DNA from: Mycobacterium sp.
Lineage (GTDB): Bacteria; Actinomycetota; Actinomycetes; Mycobacteriales; Mycobacteriaceae
Length of the DNA: 64,000 bases
Reading direction: 5' to 3'
Assembly (NCBI GenBank): GCA_016197405.1
Contig: JACPVR010000035.1
Coordinates: 62,001-126,000, forward strand
Position 1 is the stretch's first letter. Each line of letters opens with the position of its first letter. The position numbers and the translations under genes are program-made. The notes under the pieces are model-generated. The model did no database searches. It had not been told where the DNA came from and was given only the letters and a program-made list of their open reading frames with translations. Of the stretch, positions 50,587-58,923 are shown one piece after another.

Positions 50587-51363
50587 GTGACCTACTGGCA
50601 TTCCGATTCGCTGCGTGACCGCGTGGTGATCGTGACCGGAGCGGCCCGCGGAGTCGGCCGGGGTATCAGCGCGGCACTGCTCGAGCGCGGTGCCTCGGTA
50701 TTGCTCGTCGATATCAACGGTGAGCAGTTGGCCACCACCACAAAGGAATTCGTCGACCGTGGTCAATCTGCTGCGCAGTTGGTCGCCGACCTTCGTGACC
50801 CCGATGTCGCAACGCAGATCGTGGCTACCGCCGTTGCGACCTTCGGCGGCCTACACGGGCTGGTCAACAACGCGATCGCGACCAACGAGCCCAAGAAGTT
50901 CGGCGAGATCACCGTCGAGGACTTCGCGTTGGTCTCCGATGTGGGTCCACGCGCAACGATGCTGCTGATGCAGGCCGCCTATCCGGAACTGCTCGCCGCG
51001 GGCGGCGGGTCCATCGTCAACCTCGGATCCGGTACCGGTACCGGAGGCGAAACGCGCTGGGGAGCCTACGCCGGTGCAAAGGAATCGATTCGGGGCATCT
51101 CGAAGGTCGCGATGCTGGAGTGGGGCCGTGACGCGATCCGGGTCAACACCATCTGCCCGTTCGCCGCTTCCGACGGGGTCGAATCGTGGCGGCAGTTCGC
51201 GCCTGAGCACTACGAGAAGGCCGTCAGCCGGGTGCCGATGAAACGGATCGGACATGTGCAGACCGACGTCGGCGCGCTGGTGGCGTTCCTGCTCAGCGAC
51301 GATGCCACCTTCATCACCGGCCAGACCATCAACGTCGACGGCGGTATCGGCACCTTCAGGTAA
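50587..51363 (+). CDS. Short-chain dehydrogenase/reductase
   Basis: A 258-residue classical SDR. The cofactor motif is VIVTGAARGVGRGISAAL. The catalytic site has VNLGSGTGTGGETRWGAYAGAKESIRG (Ser and YxxxK), and the C-terminus has FITGQTINVDGGIGTF. The usual NNAG is altered to VNNAIAT. It probably reduces a keto-acyl or steroid substrate. The start is GTG 50587 (MTYWHSDSLRDR); the upstream open frame has no supported start. The adjacent methyltransferase gene follows after 17 nt. Confidence 0.85.
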   Translation: MTYWHSDSLRDRVVIVTGAARGVGRGISAALLERGASVLLVDINGEQLATTTKEFVDRGQSAAQLVADLRDPDVATQIVATAVATFGGLHGLVNNAIATNEPKKFGEITVEDFALVSDVGPRATMLLMQAAYPELLAAGGGSIVNLGSGTGTGGETRWGAYAGAKESIRGISKVAMLEWGRDAIRVNTICPFAASDGVESWRQFAPEHYEKAVSRVPMKRIGHVQTDVGALVAFLLSDDATFITGQTINVDGGIGTFR

Positions 51364-51380
51364 CCGGTACCGTCGGTAAC

Positions 51381-52019
51381 ATGACGTCAGCACAACGCCG
51401 CATCTTCAACGACGCGGTCACCAATTTTTGGAGTTTCGCCGCCCCGGCCTACGACCTGCCGTTCCTGCAGCAGTGGGTGTACCGGCCGGCTCAAACCGAG
51501 GTCATCAACCTGCTCCGGGCCCGCGACGCGCAAGCCGTCGCCGATATCGCCTGTGGGACCGGCATTCTCGCCGACCGCATCGAGCGGGAACTACACCCGG
51601 CGAAGGTCTACGGGGTCGACATGTCCGACGGCATGCTCAAACAGGCTCAACAGCGCTCGGCGGCCGTGACCTGGCTCAAGGGTCCCGCCGAGCAACTGCC
51701 GTTCGACGACGGGGCATTGGACGCCGTCGTCACGACCTCGGCGTTCCACTTCTTCGATCAGCCCGCGGCGCTGCGTGAATTCCACCGTGTGCTCGCTCCC
51801 GGCGGCGTCGCGGCGGTGGCGACCATCAGCCCTCGCCAGCCGGTGGTGCTGTCCAAGCTCATCGACAGTTCGCGGTCACCGGCGCACAATCCGTCGCCCG
51901 AGCAGATGCGTGAACTGTTCACCGATGCGGGCTTCACCGTGGCCGATCAACACCGGGTGAACCGGCCGCTCTGGACGCAGCTGGTGTCGGATCTGATCAC
52001 CATCGGGACCAAGAGCTGA
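51381..52019 (+). CDS. Class I SAM-dependent methyltransferase
   Basis: A 212-residue methyltransferase with motif I VADIACGTGILADRI, the acidic residue in VYGVDMSDGMLKQAQQRS, motif IV DGALDAVVTTSAFHFFDQPAALREFHRVLAPGG and a type 11 (UbiE-like) layout. ATG 51381 lies 17 nt after the SDR gene, so the two are probably cotranscribed. Substrate unknown. It converges on the large metalloprotease gene with only 4 nt between the stops. Confidence 0.87.
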   Translation: MTSAQRRIFNDAVTNFWSFAAPAYDLPFLQQWVYRPAQTEVINLLRARDAQAVADIACGTGILADRIERELHPAKVYGVDMSDGMLKQAQQRSAAVTWLKGPAEQLPFDDGALDAVVTTSAFHFFDQPAALREFHRVLAPGGVAAVATISPRQPVVLSKLIDSSRSPAHNPSPEQMRELFTDAGFTVADQHRVNRPLWTQLVSDLITIGTKS

Positions 52020-52023
52020 CGGG

Positions 52024-55000
52024 TCACAAAGCGCGAACGGTGTAGCCCAGGTCGCGCAGGATGCCGATCTCGATCGCGCTCAGCTTTCTGATGCTGAGGC
52101 CTTGAGAACCGTTGGCGTTCATGATCTTCTGGTCGTCGCCGGTGAAGGTCGAGTCATCCAGGTGGCCCATCGAGCTGCCTTGCTGCCACACGCTCGGGGT
52201 GTACAGCGGAACGACCGCGCCATAGGCGGCGATGGCATTGGCTCCGCCGAAGTAGAGTCCGCCGCCGCCTCCGGTCAGGTTGGGGTCGTAGTCGGTGTCC
52301 CACTGGAAGTTCGAGCCGATCGCCTTGGTGCCGTCGGAGGCCACGACGAAGCCGGCGAACACCGACCAGTTCTCTCGGGTGTTGAGTCCGGCGCTCCTGA
52401 TCCTGGAGGTGAAGCCGAAAGAGTGCAGCAGTTCATGCACCATCACATCCCGGAAGTCGTACTCATCGCTTGCGACGGCATCGCCCAGCGCCCACTTGTA
52501 GGCGAAGTTCCATTCGATCTCGCCGTCGGCGATCGAGTCGTTCGAATCGACGCCATTGATGAGCTTGTTCTGAACCACCGTCGGGTGGAAACCGGGGGCC
52601 GAACTGATGAGGTCGCTGAATGCCGATGCGAGAGTGTCGGAATCGGGATCGTCCTCGCCGGCGACCTGGTAGTCGAGCCTGACCGGAGCCGCCACCACGA
52701 AGTAGGTGAGTAGCGTGTTCGCCGCCGCCTGCAGCGCCGCGCGGCGTTCGGCGGTCCAGAACTCCGCACCGGTGGTGTAGTCGAAGTCGAAGGTGATGGC
52801 GCCCTGGTTGATGACGTTGCGTGCCGATGAGCCCAGGCCGCGCAACGGGTTGAGCAGGTTGACATGCAAGCCGAGGTCGATGGCGGCGACGGTGAAGCTG
52901 TCGACACCGTTGAACCCGGTTCCCGGGGTGTAGATGTAGCTGCCGTCGGCGTTGACCTTGACCGTGCCGGTCTTCGGACCCTTGATGAGACGGTAAGCCA
53001 GCCAGTCATTTTCGGGGTCGACGGCGTCGATGGTGCCGCTGACCGTACCGTCGACCTGTCCGGTGATCTGTATCGGATCGACCGAGGGCGCCAGGTTGAA
53101 CAACGTGCGCCGTACAGCCCACAGCGCGCCCTCCAGATTCCACTTGGCATAGCCACTGATGGGCAGCGAATCGATCCACGCCTGCGAATCGGTGGTCCAG
53201 ACGGTGACCGGGTCGGTGAGCTGGATGGTCTGCGGCGCGACCGCTTCCGCTTCGGCCTGCGGCTGCGGGGCGGTCACCGTGTAGCCGAGGTCGCGCATGA
53301 TGCCGATCTCGATGTCACTCAGGGTCCGTTCACCCAGGCCTCTGCCGGCAACGATGGCGTCCATCAGCAGATGGTCAGGACCGGCGAAGGTGGCGTCATC
53401 GAGGTGTGAGCCCGAACTCCCCGGTGACCAGGTGGCGGGCGCGTAGAGCGGAACAGGCCTGCCGTAGGCGTCGACGGCGTTGGAGCCGCCGAAGTTCAAA
53501 CCTCCATTGGCGCCGGTGAGGTTCGGATTGTTGGCGGGGTTCCACACACCGTCGGCGCCGATCAGTCTGGTGCCATCGGCCGATACGACGAACTGGTCGA
53601 ACACCGACCAGCTCAGATCGGTGTCTTCTCGGTCGGCATCCACCTCCGAGCTGAAACCAAATGAATGCAACAACTCGTGCATCGCGGTGCTCCGGAAGTC
53701 GTATTGATCGCTGGAGACCTCCTCACCTAGTCCCCAGGACTTTCCGAAGTTCCATTCGATATCACCGTCGACCGCTGCGCCGTTGGCATCGACACCGGTG
53801 AGCAGTTTGTGCTGCACGATTGTCGGCCAGAACCCTGGATCCTGACTGGTGAGATCACTGAAGGCACTTGCGAGGGTCCGCGAGGTTGGATCGTCTTGAC
53901 CCTTGATCTCATAGTTGAGCACCACGGGTTGGGTGACCAGGAAGTATGCGATGAGGGCGTCGGCGGCTTGTTGCAGCGCGAGCCGACGCTCGGCGGTCCA
54001 GTGCTCGGCTCCGGTGGTGTAGTCGAAGTCGAAGGTGATGGCGCCCTGGTTGATCAGGTTGCGGGCTGAGCTACCGACCCCGCGCAGCGGGTTGAGCAGG
54101 TTGACGTGGATGCCGAGGTCGATGGCGGCGACGGTGAAGGTGTCGACACCGTTGAAGCCCGCTCCGGGGGTGTAGGTGTAGCTGCCGTCGGCGTTGACCT
54201 TGACCGTGCCGGTCTTGGGACCTTTGACCAAGCGGTAGACGAGCCAGTCGTTCTCCGGATCGATGGCCGCGACGGTGCCGGTCACCGGGCCGGTGACCTG
54301 TCCGCTGATCTGGGTGGGGGCGACGGTAGGTGCGAGGTTGAAGAACGTGCGGCGGACCGCCCACAGCGCACCCTCCAGATTCCACTTGGCGTAGCCACTG
54401 ATGGGCAGCGAATCGATCCACGCCTGCGAATCGGCGGTCCAGATGGTGACGGGATCCGTGACGGTGCGTGTGGCCTGCTGGAGGGCGGCTGCTGCCACCG
54501 GCTGGGTGTTCGTCGAGGAGGTGTCCGCGGTGTTCGATTGTTCGGCCGGTTCGGCGACCTCGTCGTCGGCCGGGGTTTCGTCGTCGGCGTCCGGCGATGT
54601 TGTCGAATCATCGGACTGATCGGCAGCGGACCCCGCAGCGGATTGCGCGCCGGTCTCGTCAGTGTCGGCGTCCGCGATGGCGTCACGGTCGGTGTCTGTC
54701 GGGTCGGCTTCGGTGTCGGCATCGTCGCGATCGGAAGTGTCGGAAGCGTCGTCGGTGTCGGAGCTTGCGTCAGCGTCGTCGTCAGAGTCGCTGGGCCCCG
54801 TGTCCGCCGAGGCGGTGGAACTCCCTGAGCCCGCAGTGCTGTCGCTGTTGCTGGACCCACCGGTGTCGGAGCCGGAATCACTCGATGACGCCGATGCCTC
54901 ACTGGAGGTATCCGCGCCCGCCACACCGACCTGGGGGCCCACCAAGGTGAAACCCAGCATTGCCGCGCCGATACCGGCCGACACCGCACCGATCTGCAAC

Positions 55001-55083
55001 CACCGCCGGACCGCGAATGTCTCACTGCGACGTGGACGCCGAACGTGTTGACCTGACGCGTGATTGGTGGCGCAACCCGGCAT
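52024..55083 (-). CDS. Secreted protein with two tandem leishmanolysin-like metalloprotease modules
   Basis: A 1019-residue exported protein. Residues 1-50 are a twin-basic leader with a hydrophobic core (LQIGAVSAGIGAAMLGFTLVG). Residues 50-200 are a Ser/Asp/Thr-rich acidic linker. Two copies of a module 414 residues apart follow. Each has a DSQAWIDSLPISGYAKWNLEG element, a cadherin/VCBS-like domain (GTVKVNADGSYTYTPGAGFNGV) and a protease domain. The zinc motif HELLHSFGF has His469/Glu470/His473 in copy 1 and His883/Glu884/His887 in copy 2. A third ligand candidate in HLDD is His560 and His974, followed by a Met-turn-like LLMD or KIMN. This spacing and the DLGYTV end resemble M8 peptidases. 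ATG 55083 has GGAGGGG upstream. Confidence 0.8.
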   Translation of the reverse strand: MPGCATNHASGQHVRRPRRSETFAVRRWLQIGAVSAGIGAAMLGFTLVGPQVGVAGADTSSEASASSSDSGSDTGGSSNSDSTAGSGSSTASADTGPSDSDDDADASSDTDDASDTSDRDDADTEADPTDTDRDAIADADTDETGAQSAAGSAADQSDDSTTSPDADDETPADDEVAEPAEQSNTADTSSTNTQPVAAAALQQATRTVTDPVTIWTADSQAWIDSLPISGYAKWNLEGALWAVRRTFFNLAPTVAPTQISGQVTGPVTGTVAAIDPENDWLVYRLVKGPKTGTVKVNADGSYTYTPGAGFNGVDTFTVAAIDLGIHVNLLNPLRGVGSSARNLINQGAITFDFDYTTGAEHWTAERRLALQQAADALIAYFLVTQPVVLNYEIKGQDDPTSRTLASAFSDLTSQDPGFWPTIVQHKLLTGVDANGAAVDGDIEWNFGKSWGLGEEVSSDQYDFRSTAMHELLHSFGFSSEVDADREDTDLSWSVFDQFVVSADGTRLIGADGVWNPANNPNLTGANGGLNFGGSNAVDAYGRPVPLYAPATWSPGSSGSHLDDATFAGPDHLLMDAIVAGRGLGERTLSDIEIGIMRDLGYTVTAPQPQAEAEAVAPQTIQLTDPVTVWTTDSQAWIDSLPISGYAKWNLEGALWAVRRTLFNLAPSVDPIQITGQVDGTVSGTIDAVDPENDWLAYRLIKGPKTGTVKVNADGSYIYTPGTGFNGVDSFTVAAIDLGLHVNLLNPLRGLGSSARNVINQGAITFDFDYTTGAEFWTAERRAALQAAANTLLTYFVVAAPVRLDYQVAGEDDPDSDTLASAFSDLISSAPGFHPTVVQNKLINGVDSNDSIADGEIEWNFAYKWALGDAVASDEYDFRDVMVHELLHSFGFTSRIRSAGLNTRENWSVFAGFVVASDGTKAIGSNFQWDTDYDPNLTGGGGGLYFGGANAIAAYGAVVPLYTPSVWQQGSSMGHLDDSTFTGDDQKIMNANGSQGLSIRKLSAIEIGILRDLGYTVRAL
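52050..54460 (-). repeat. Tandem duplication of a 1242-bp protease module
   Basis: The two modules of the metalloprotease gene are also direct repeats at DNA level with a period of exactly 1242 bp (414 codons). For example, CCCTCCAGATTCCACTTGGC occurs at 53129 and again at 54371. Both zinc motifs and both HLDD sites keep the same offset. The two copies differ mainly at third positions and in loop residues. Confidence 0.85.
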
Positions 55084-55469
55084 CCCTGACCCCTCCGTTA
55101 ATTTTTCGAGCACACCATAACCCGAAGTTCGACGGCACGCAGCAAATCACCTCGTCTGTGCAACTTCTTGGAGGAATCGATCGACCATCGGCATATTCGC
55201 AGGCCCAAGGTGGTGAATACCGCTGAATGAACCTGTTAGTTGACTGTGTCCGCCCGGCAGGCAAATGTCCTTCGACTACCTGGCCGAGCCGAACTGGCAA
55301 CGGCGCGAATGGGGCCGGCGGGTGGTGTGTGCTGGCACATTCGTGCCACGGCGACGGAAACCGCGAAGGCGAGCGAAGCGGGAACGCGCGAACCCCTGAC
55401 CACGTGATCTGTGGTTCTGAGGGGAGGACGGGTGCTGGGCCCGGAAGCTGGCTCGATGATGGAGCGAAG
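55084..55469. other. Intergenic region between metalloprotease gene and tRNA-Arg
   Basis: A stretch of 386 nt without a supported gene. The proximal part holds the metalloprotease leader: an AT-rich ATTTTTCGAG block and GTTATGGTG, which could be a -10 region on the minus strand. A 44-codon plus-strand frame at 55265-55399 (MSFDYLAEPNWQRREW start, Arg-rich end) has good third-position bias in its first half but no clear ribosome-binding site. I see no repeat or RNA structure of note. Confidence 0.5.
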
Positions 55470-55542
55470 TGCGCCCGAAGGGATTCGAACCCCTAACCTT
55501 CTGATCCGTAGTCAGATGCTCTATCCGTTGAGCTACGGGCGC
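55470..55542 (-). tRNA. tRNA-Arg (ACG)
   Basis: A 73-nt minus-strand cloverleaf: acceptor GCGCCCG/CGGGCGC with discriminator A, D-arm GCTCAACGGATAGAGC, anticodon stem TCTGA/TCAGA around CTACGGA (anticodon ACG), and T-arm GGGGTTCGAATCCCT with one mismatch. It is 19 nt downstream of tRNA-Ser and likely cotranscribed with it. Confidence 0.96.
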
Positions 55543-55561
55543 TTGCTATTCAATTATGTGG

Positions 55562-55650
55562 CGGAGGCGAGAGGATTTGAACCTCCGGTCCCGTTTAAGC
55601 GGGACAACTCATTAGCAGTGAGTCCCATTCGGCCGCTCTGGCACGCCTCC
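55562..55650 (-). tRNA. tRNA-Ser (GCT)
   Basis: An 89-nt class II minus-strand tRNA. The acceptor GGAGGCG/CGCCTCC has discriminator G. The anticodon stem ACTCA/TGAGT around CTGCTAA gives GCT. A long variable arm (GTCCCGCTTAAACGGGAC) and T-arm GAGGTTCAAATCCTC are present. Together with tRNA-Arg it precedes hisC2, as I recall for M. tuberculosis. Confidence 0.96.
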
Positions 55651-55736
55651 TGAACTTTCTAGAGGTTACCGGAGCCGCCCTCCGGCACCGGAACCGCCGA
55701 GGGCACAGCGTACACAGCCTCACTTATGCTGGCCAA

Positions 55737-56816
55737 ATGACCGCCCGCTTGCGCCCCTTGATGGCCGACCTACCGGCCTATACGCCGGGCAAGACCGTGC
55801 CGGGCGCGATCAAGCTGGCCAGCAACGAAACAGTGGACGGTCCGCTGCCCAGCGTCCGCGCCGCCATCGAACAGGCCACCGGCACCCTCAACCGGTATCC
55901 CGACAATGGATACGTCGAGCTCAAGGAGCATCTGGCCAAGCACGTCGACGTCGCTCCGGAGAACATCGCGGCCGGCGCCGGGTCGGTCAGTCTGTGCCAA
56001 CAGTTGATCCAGATCACCGCATCGACCGGTGACGAAGTGATGTTCGGCTGGCGGGCTTTCGAGGTGTATCCGCTGCAGGTCCGCGTCGCCGGCGCCACCC
56101 CGGTGCAGGTGCCGTTACGTGATCACACTCACGATCTGGACGCCATGCTCGCTGCCATCACCGATCGCACCCGGCTGATCTTCGTGTGCAATCCGAACAA
56201 CCCGACATCGACCGTGGTGCCGCCGGAGGATCTGGCGCGCTTCGTGCGGGCGGTCCGCTCCGACATCCTGGTGGTCATCGACGAGGCCTACGTCGAGTAC
56301 GTCCGCGACGGAATGCTGCCGGACAGCCTCGGTCTGGTTCGCGACCACCCCAACGTCGTGGTGCTGCGAACCTTCTCGAAGGCCTACGGTTTGGCCGGCG
56401 CCCGGGTCGGCTACGCCGTCGCCGATCCCGACATCATCACCGCGCTGGGCAAGGTCTACGTCCCGTTCACCGCGAGTACCCTGGCGCAGGCCGCGGCGAT
56501 CGCCTCGATCAACGCGTCCGAGGAGTTGTTGGCCCGCACCGATTCGGTGGTGGCCGAGCGGGCTCGGGTCAGCGCAGCGCTGCGCGACGTCGGCTATGAA
56601 CTGCCGGAATCGCAGGCCAACTTCGTCTGGCTGCCGTTGGGCCCGGAGCACACCGGAGACTTCGTCGAGCAGGCCGCCAACGCCCGGGTGCTGGTCCGCC
56701 CGTACGGCACCGACGGCGTGCGCGTCACGATCGGCGCACCGCATGAGAACGACACCTTCCTGGCCTTCGCGACCGGCTGGATACAAGACAAGAATCTGGA
56801 GCGGGAGACCACGTGA
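55737..56816 (+). CDS. hisC2: PLP-dependent aromatic amino acid / histidinol-phosphate aminotransferase
   Basis: A 359-residue class I/II aminotransferase, the HisC2/Pat type of mycobacteria (Rv3772-like). The N-terminus RLRPLMADLPAYTPGK, LNRYPDNGYVELKEHLAK, FVCNPNNPTSTVV, VVIDEAYVEY and the PLP-binding Lys215 in RTFSKAYGLAGARVGYAV are clear. The usual HisC substrate loop is of the Pat form. Pat acts on phenylpyruvate-type keto acids; a histidinol-phosphate role is possible. ATG 55737. Its stop overlaps the next start (GTGA). Confidence 0.93.
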   Translation: MTARLRPLMADLPAYTPGKTVPGAIKLASNETVDGPLPSVRAAIEQATGTLNRYPDNGYVELKEHLAKHVDVAPENIAAGAGSVSLCQQLIQITASTGDEVMFGWRAFEVYPLQVRVAGATPVQVPLRDHTHDLDAMLAAITDRTRLIFVCNPNNPTSTVVPPEDLARFVRAVRSDILVVIDEAYVEYVRDGMLPDSLGLVRDHPNVVVLRTFSKAYGLAGARVGYAVADPDIITALGKVYVPFTASTLAQAAAIASINASEELLARTDSVVAERARVSAALRDVGYELPESQANFVWLPLGPEHTGDFVEQAANARVLVRPYGTDGVRVTIGAPHENDTFLAFATGWIQDKNLERETT

Positions 56817-57289
56817 CCGACGCCATCCGCAGGAAGTTCGACGAGCTCAAAGCGCGCCCGGACACCATCTCCGACGCCGAGCTCGACGAGTTCTGGCAGT
56901 CGCTGGCGCGCACCACGATCGCCGACGTCATCGGCGAGTGGCGGGGCGGCGAGTTCGTGACCGGGCACCGTGCCAACGGCATGCTGGAAAAAGGCAACTG
57001 GTTCGGCAAGACGTTCATTTCCGCGGTCGATGCCAAACCGCTTATCTGTCTGGACGCCAACGGCGAGAAGTACTCCAACACCGAATGGATGAAGGGCGAA
57101 GCCAGCCTGTGGGTCGAAGAGTTCCGCGGCGAACCGGTCGCGACCATGGTCTACGACGGCGTGCCGATCCACGATCACTTCAAATTGGTCGACTCCGACA
57201 CCCTGATGGGCATTATGAACGGTAAGGCCGCCCTCGATTTCACCAGCGGGACCGGCAGGCATCTGTACTTCTACCTGGAGCGAGTGTGA
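56813..57289 (+). CDS. GXWXG/DUF4334 family protein
   Basis: A 158-residue protein of the two-domain GXWXG + DUF4334 family. The N-terminal GEWRGGEFVTGHRANGMLEKGNWFGKTF contains the GxWxG-like element. The C-terminal domain holds EASLWVEEFRGEPVATMVYDGVPIHDHFKLVD and DTLMGIMNGK. Such small beta-barrel-like proteins may bind a lipophilic ligand; the function is not established. The start is GTG 56813, overlapping hisC2; the stop overlaps the lipoprotein start (GTGA). Confidence 0.85.
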   Translation: MTDAIRRKFDELKARPDTISDAELDEFWQSLARTTIADVIGEWRGGEFVTGHRANGMLEKGNWFGKTFISAVDAKPLICLDANGEKYSNTEWMKGEASLWVEEFRGEPVATMVYDGVPIHDHFKLVDSDTLMGIMNGKAALDFTSGTGRHLYFYLERV

Positions 57290-57597
57290 AACCAGTCCTG
57301 CGCGTGGTGGCCGCCGTGCTTGCCGCGCTGTGCGTACTGACCGGCTGCAGCCGCGTCGTGAGCGGTCAGGTGGCGATGACGGTCGAGGCGCTGCCGACGA
57401 ATATCACCTGCGGGGAGTTCGTCGAACTCAGCGATACCGAACGGATCAAGGCGGTCAACCAGATCATCTCGGACAGCCCCGACAACGGACCCATCGCCAG
57501 CAGGCCCACGGTGCTGGTCGCGCTCGCTGGGGTGCTGTGCGAACAGATGCCCCGGGTTCCGCTGAAGGATCTGCTGCAGCGCGTCCAATTGCGCTGA
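57286..57597 (+). CDS. Putative lipoprotein
   Basis: A 103-residue protein with a lipoprotein signal: basic N-terminus and hydrophobic segment (VLRVVAAVLAALCVLTGC) ending in the lipobox LTGC, so Cys21 would be acylated and the mature part sits on the outer face of the membrane. The mature domain has two further Cys (ITCGEF and VLCEQM), a likely disulfide. No family was recognised. The start is GTG 57286, coupled to the previous gene. Confidence 0.8.
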   Translation: MKPVLRVVAAVLAALCVLTGCSRVVSGQVAMTVEALPTNITCGEFVELSDTERIKAVNQIISDSPDNGPIASRPTVLVALAGVLCEQMPRVPLKDLLQRVQLR

Positions 57598-57611
57598 GTA
57601 GTCTCGCCTGC

Positions 57612-58436
57612 ATGGCTGATACCTACGAGTCGGTAAGCGTAGAAACCAAGGACCGCGTCGCGCAGGTGACGCTGCTGGGACCGGGCAAGGGCAACGCGAT
57701 GGGCCCGGCGTTCTGGGCCGAGCTGCCCGTCGTCTTCGCAGAGCTCGACGCCGATCCCGAGGTACGCGCCATCGTGCTCACCGGATCGGGCAAGAACTTC
57801 AGCTACGGCCTCGACCTGGCGGCGATGGGCGACACCCTGTCACCGATGATGGCCGAGGGGGCACTGGCCAAGCCGCGCGCCGACTTTCACGCACGACTCA
57901 AGGTCATGCAGCAGTCCATCACCGCGGTTGCCGACTGCCGCACGCCGACCATCGCTTCGGTGAGCGGCTGGTGCATCGGCGGTGGTGTCGACCTGATCAG
58001 CGCCGTCGACATCCGGTACGCCAGCGCCGACGCGAAGTTCTCGGTGCGCGAGGTGAAACTGGCCATCGTCGCCGATGTCGGCAGCCTGGCCCGGTTGCCG
58101 CTGATCCTCAATGACGGGCACCTGCGCGAACTCGCGCTGACGGGCAAGGACATCGACGCCGCGCGCGCCGAGAAGATCGGTCTGGTCAACGACGTCTACG
58201 CCGACGCCGAGGCCTCGCTGGCCGCCGCTCATGCCACGGCCGCCGAGATCGCCGCCAACCCGCCGTTGGTCGTCAATGGCATCAAGGACGTGCTCGACGA
58301 GCAGCGCACCGCCCAGGTGGCCGCCAGCCTGCGCTACGTCGCGGCGTGGAACTCGGCGTTCCTGCCTTCCAAGGACCTCACCGAAGGAATCACCGCGATG
58401 TTCGGTAAGCGGCCGCCGGAGTTCACCGGCGAATAG
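57612..58436 (+). CDS. echA21: Enoyl-CoA hydratase/isomerase family protein EchA21 (dienoyl-CoA isomerase-like)
   Basis: A 274-residue crotonase-fold protein, the length I remember for M. tuberculosis EchA21. The oxyanion-hole loops are SGKNFSYGLDL and SGWCIGGGVDLIS. The active-site region FSVREVKLAIVADVGSLARLP carries Glu147 and Asp155, eight residues apart. That spacing matches the catalytic Glu/Asp pair of delta(3,5),delta(2,4)-dienoyl-CoA isomerase, so isomerisation of dienoyl-CoA in beta-oxidation is more likely than plain hydration (inference). ATG 57612. Confidence 0.92.
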   Translation: MADTYESVSVETKDRVAQVTLLGPGKGNAMGPAFWAELPVVFAELDADPEVRAIVLTGSGKNFSYGLDLAAMGDTLSPMMAEGALAKPRADFHARLKVMQQSITAVADCRTPTIASVSGWCIGGGVDLISAVDIRYASADAKFSVREVKLAIVADVGSLARLPLILNDGHLRELALTGKDIDAARAEKIGLVNDVYADAEASLAAAHATAAEIAANPPLVVNGIKDVLDEQRTAQVAASLRYVAAWNSAFLPSKDLTEGITAMFGKRPPEFTGE

Positions 58437-58437
58437 C

Positions 58438-58923
58438 GTGCCCGAACTGCATCCCGCGATCGCCGTCCTGGCGCCCCTGCTGGGCACCTGGGCGGGGACC
58501 GGCGACGGCGAGTATCCGACCATCGAACCGTTCGCCTACCTCGAAGAGATCACCTTCGCTCACGTAGGGAAGCCGTTCCTGGCCTACTCGCAGCGGACCC
58601 GCGCCGCCGATGACGGCAGACCGCTACACGCCGAGACCGGATACCTACGAGTGCCCTCGCCAGGACGGGTCGAATGGGTCCTGTCGCATCCGACCGGGAT
58701 CACCGAGATCGAAGAGGGCACCCTGGTTGCCGGTGAGCACACATGCAATATAGAACTCGCCGCAACGACGATCGGTCTCACCGCATCGGCGAAAAGTGTT
58801 ACTGCGCTGGCCCGTTCGATCCACGTCGAGGGTGACGTGCTGAACTACCGGGTGCAGATGGGCGCGGTGGGACTGCCGCTGCAGCATCACCTGGCCGCGC
58901 GCCTGCACAGGAAGGTCTCATGA
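58438..58923 (+). CDS. Nitrobindin-like heme-binding beta-barrel protein
   Basis: A 161-residue beta-barrel of the THAP4/nitrobindin family. The motif GTWAGTGDGEYPTIEPFAYLEEITF near the N-terminus and the C-terminal PLQHHLAARLHRK, with the probable heme-ligand His150/His151, are characteristic. It resembles M. tuberculosis Rv2717c. Such proteins bind ferric heme and react with NO or peroxynitrite. GTG 58438 lies two bases after the echA21 stop and no ribosome-binding site is separable, so it is in the same operon. Its stop overlaps the lipE start (ATGA). Confidence 0.88.
   Translation: MPELHPAIAVLAPLLGTWAGTGDGEYPTIEPFAYLEEITFAHVGKPFLAYSQRTRAADDGRPLHAETGYLRVPSPGRVEWVLSHPTGITEIEEGTLVAGEHTCNIELAATTIGLTASAKSVTALARSIHVEGDVLNYRVQMGAVGLPLQHHLAARLHRKVS

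Noticed and set aside
55265..55399. 44-codon plus-strand frame starting MSFDYLAEPNWQRREW
   Set aside because: Good codon bias only in the first half, then an Arg-rich low-quality tail and no clear ribosome-binding site; left as part of the intergenic description.
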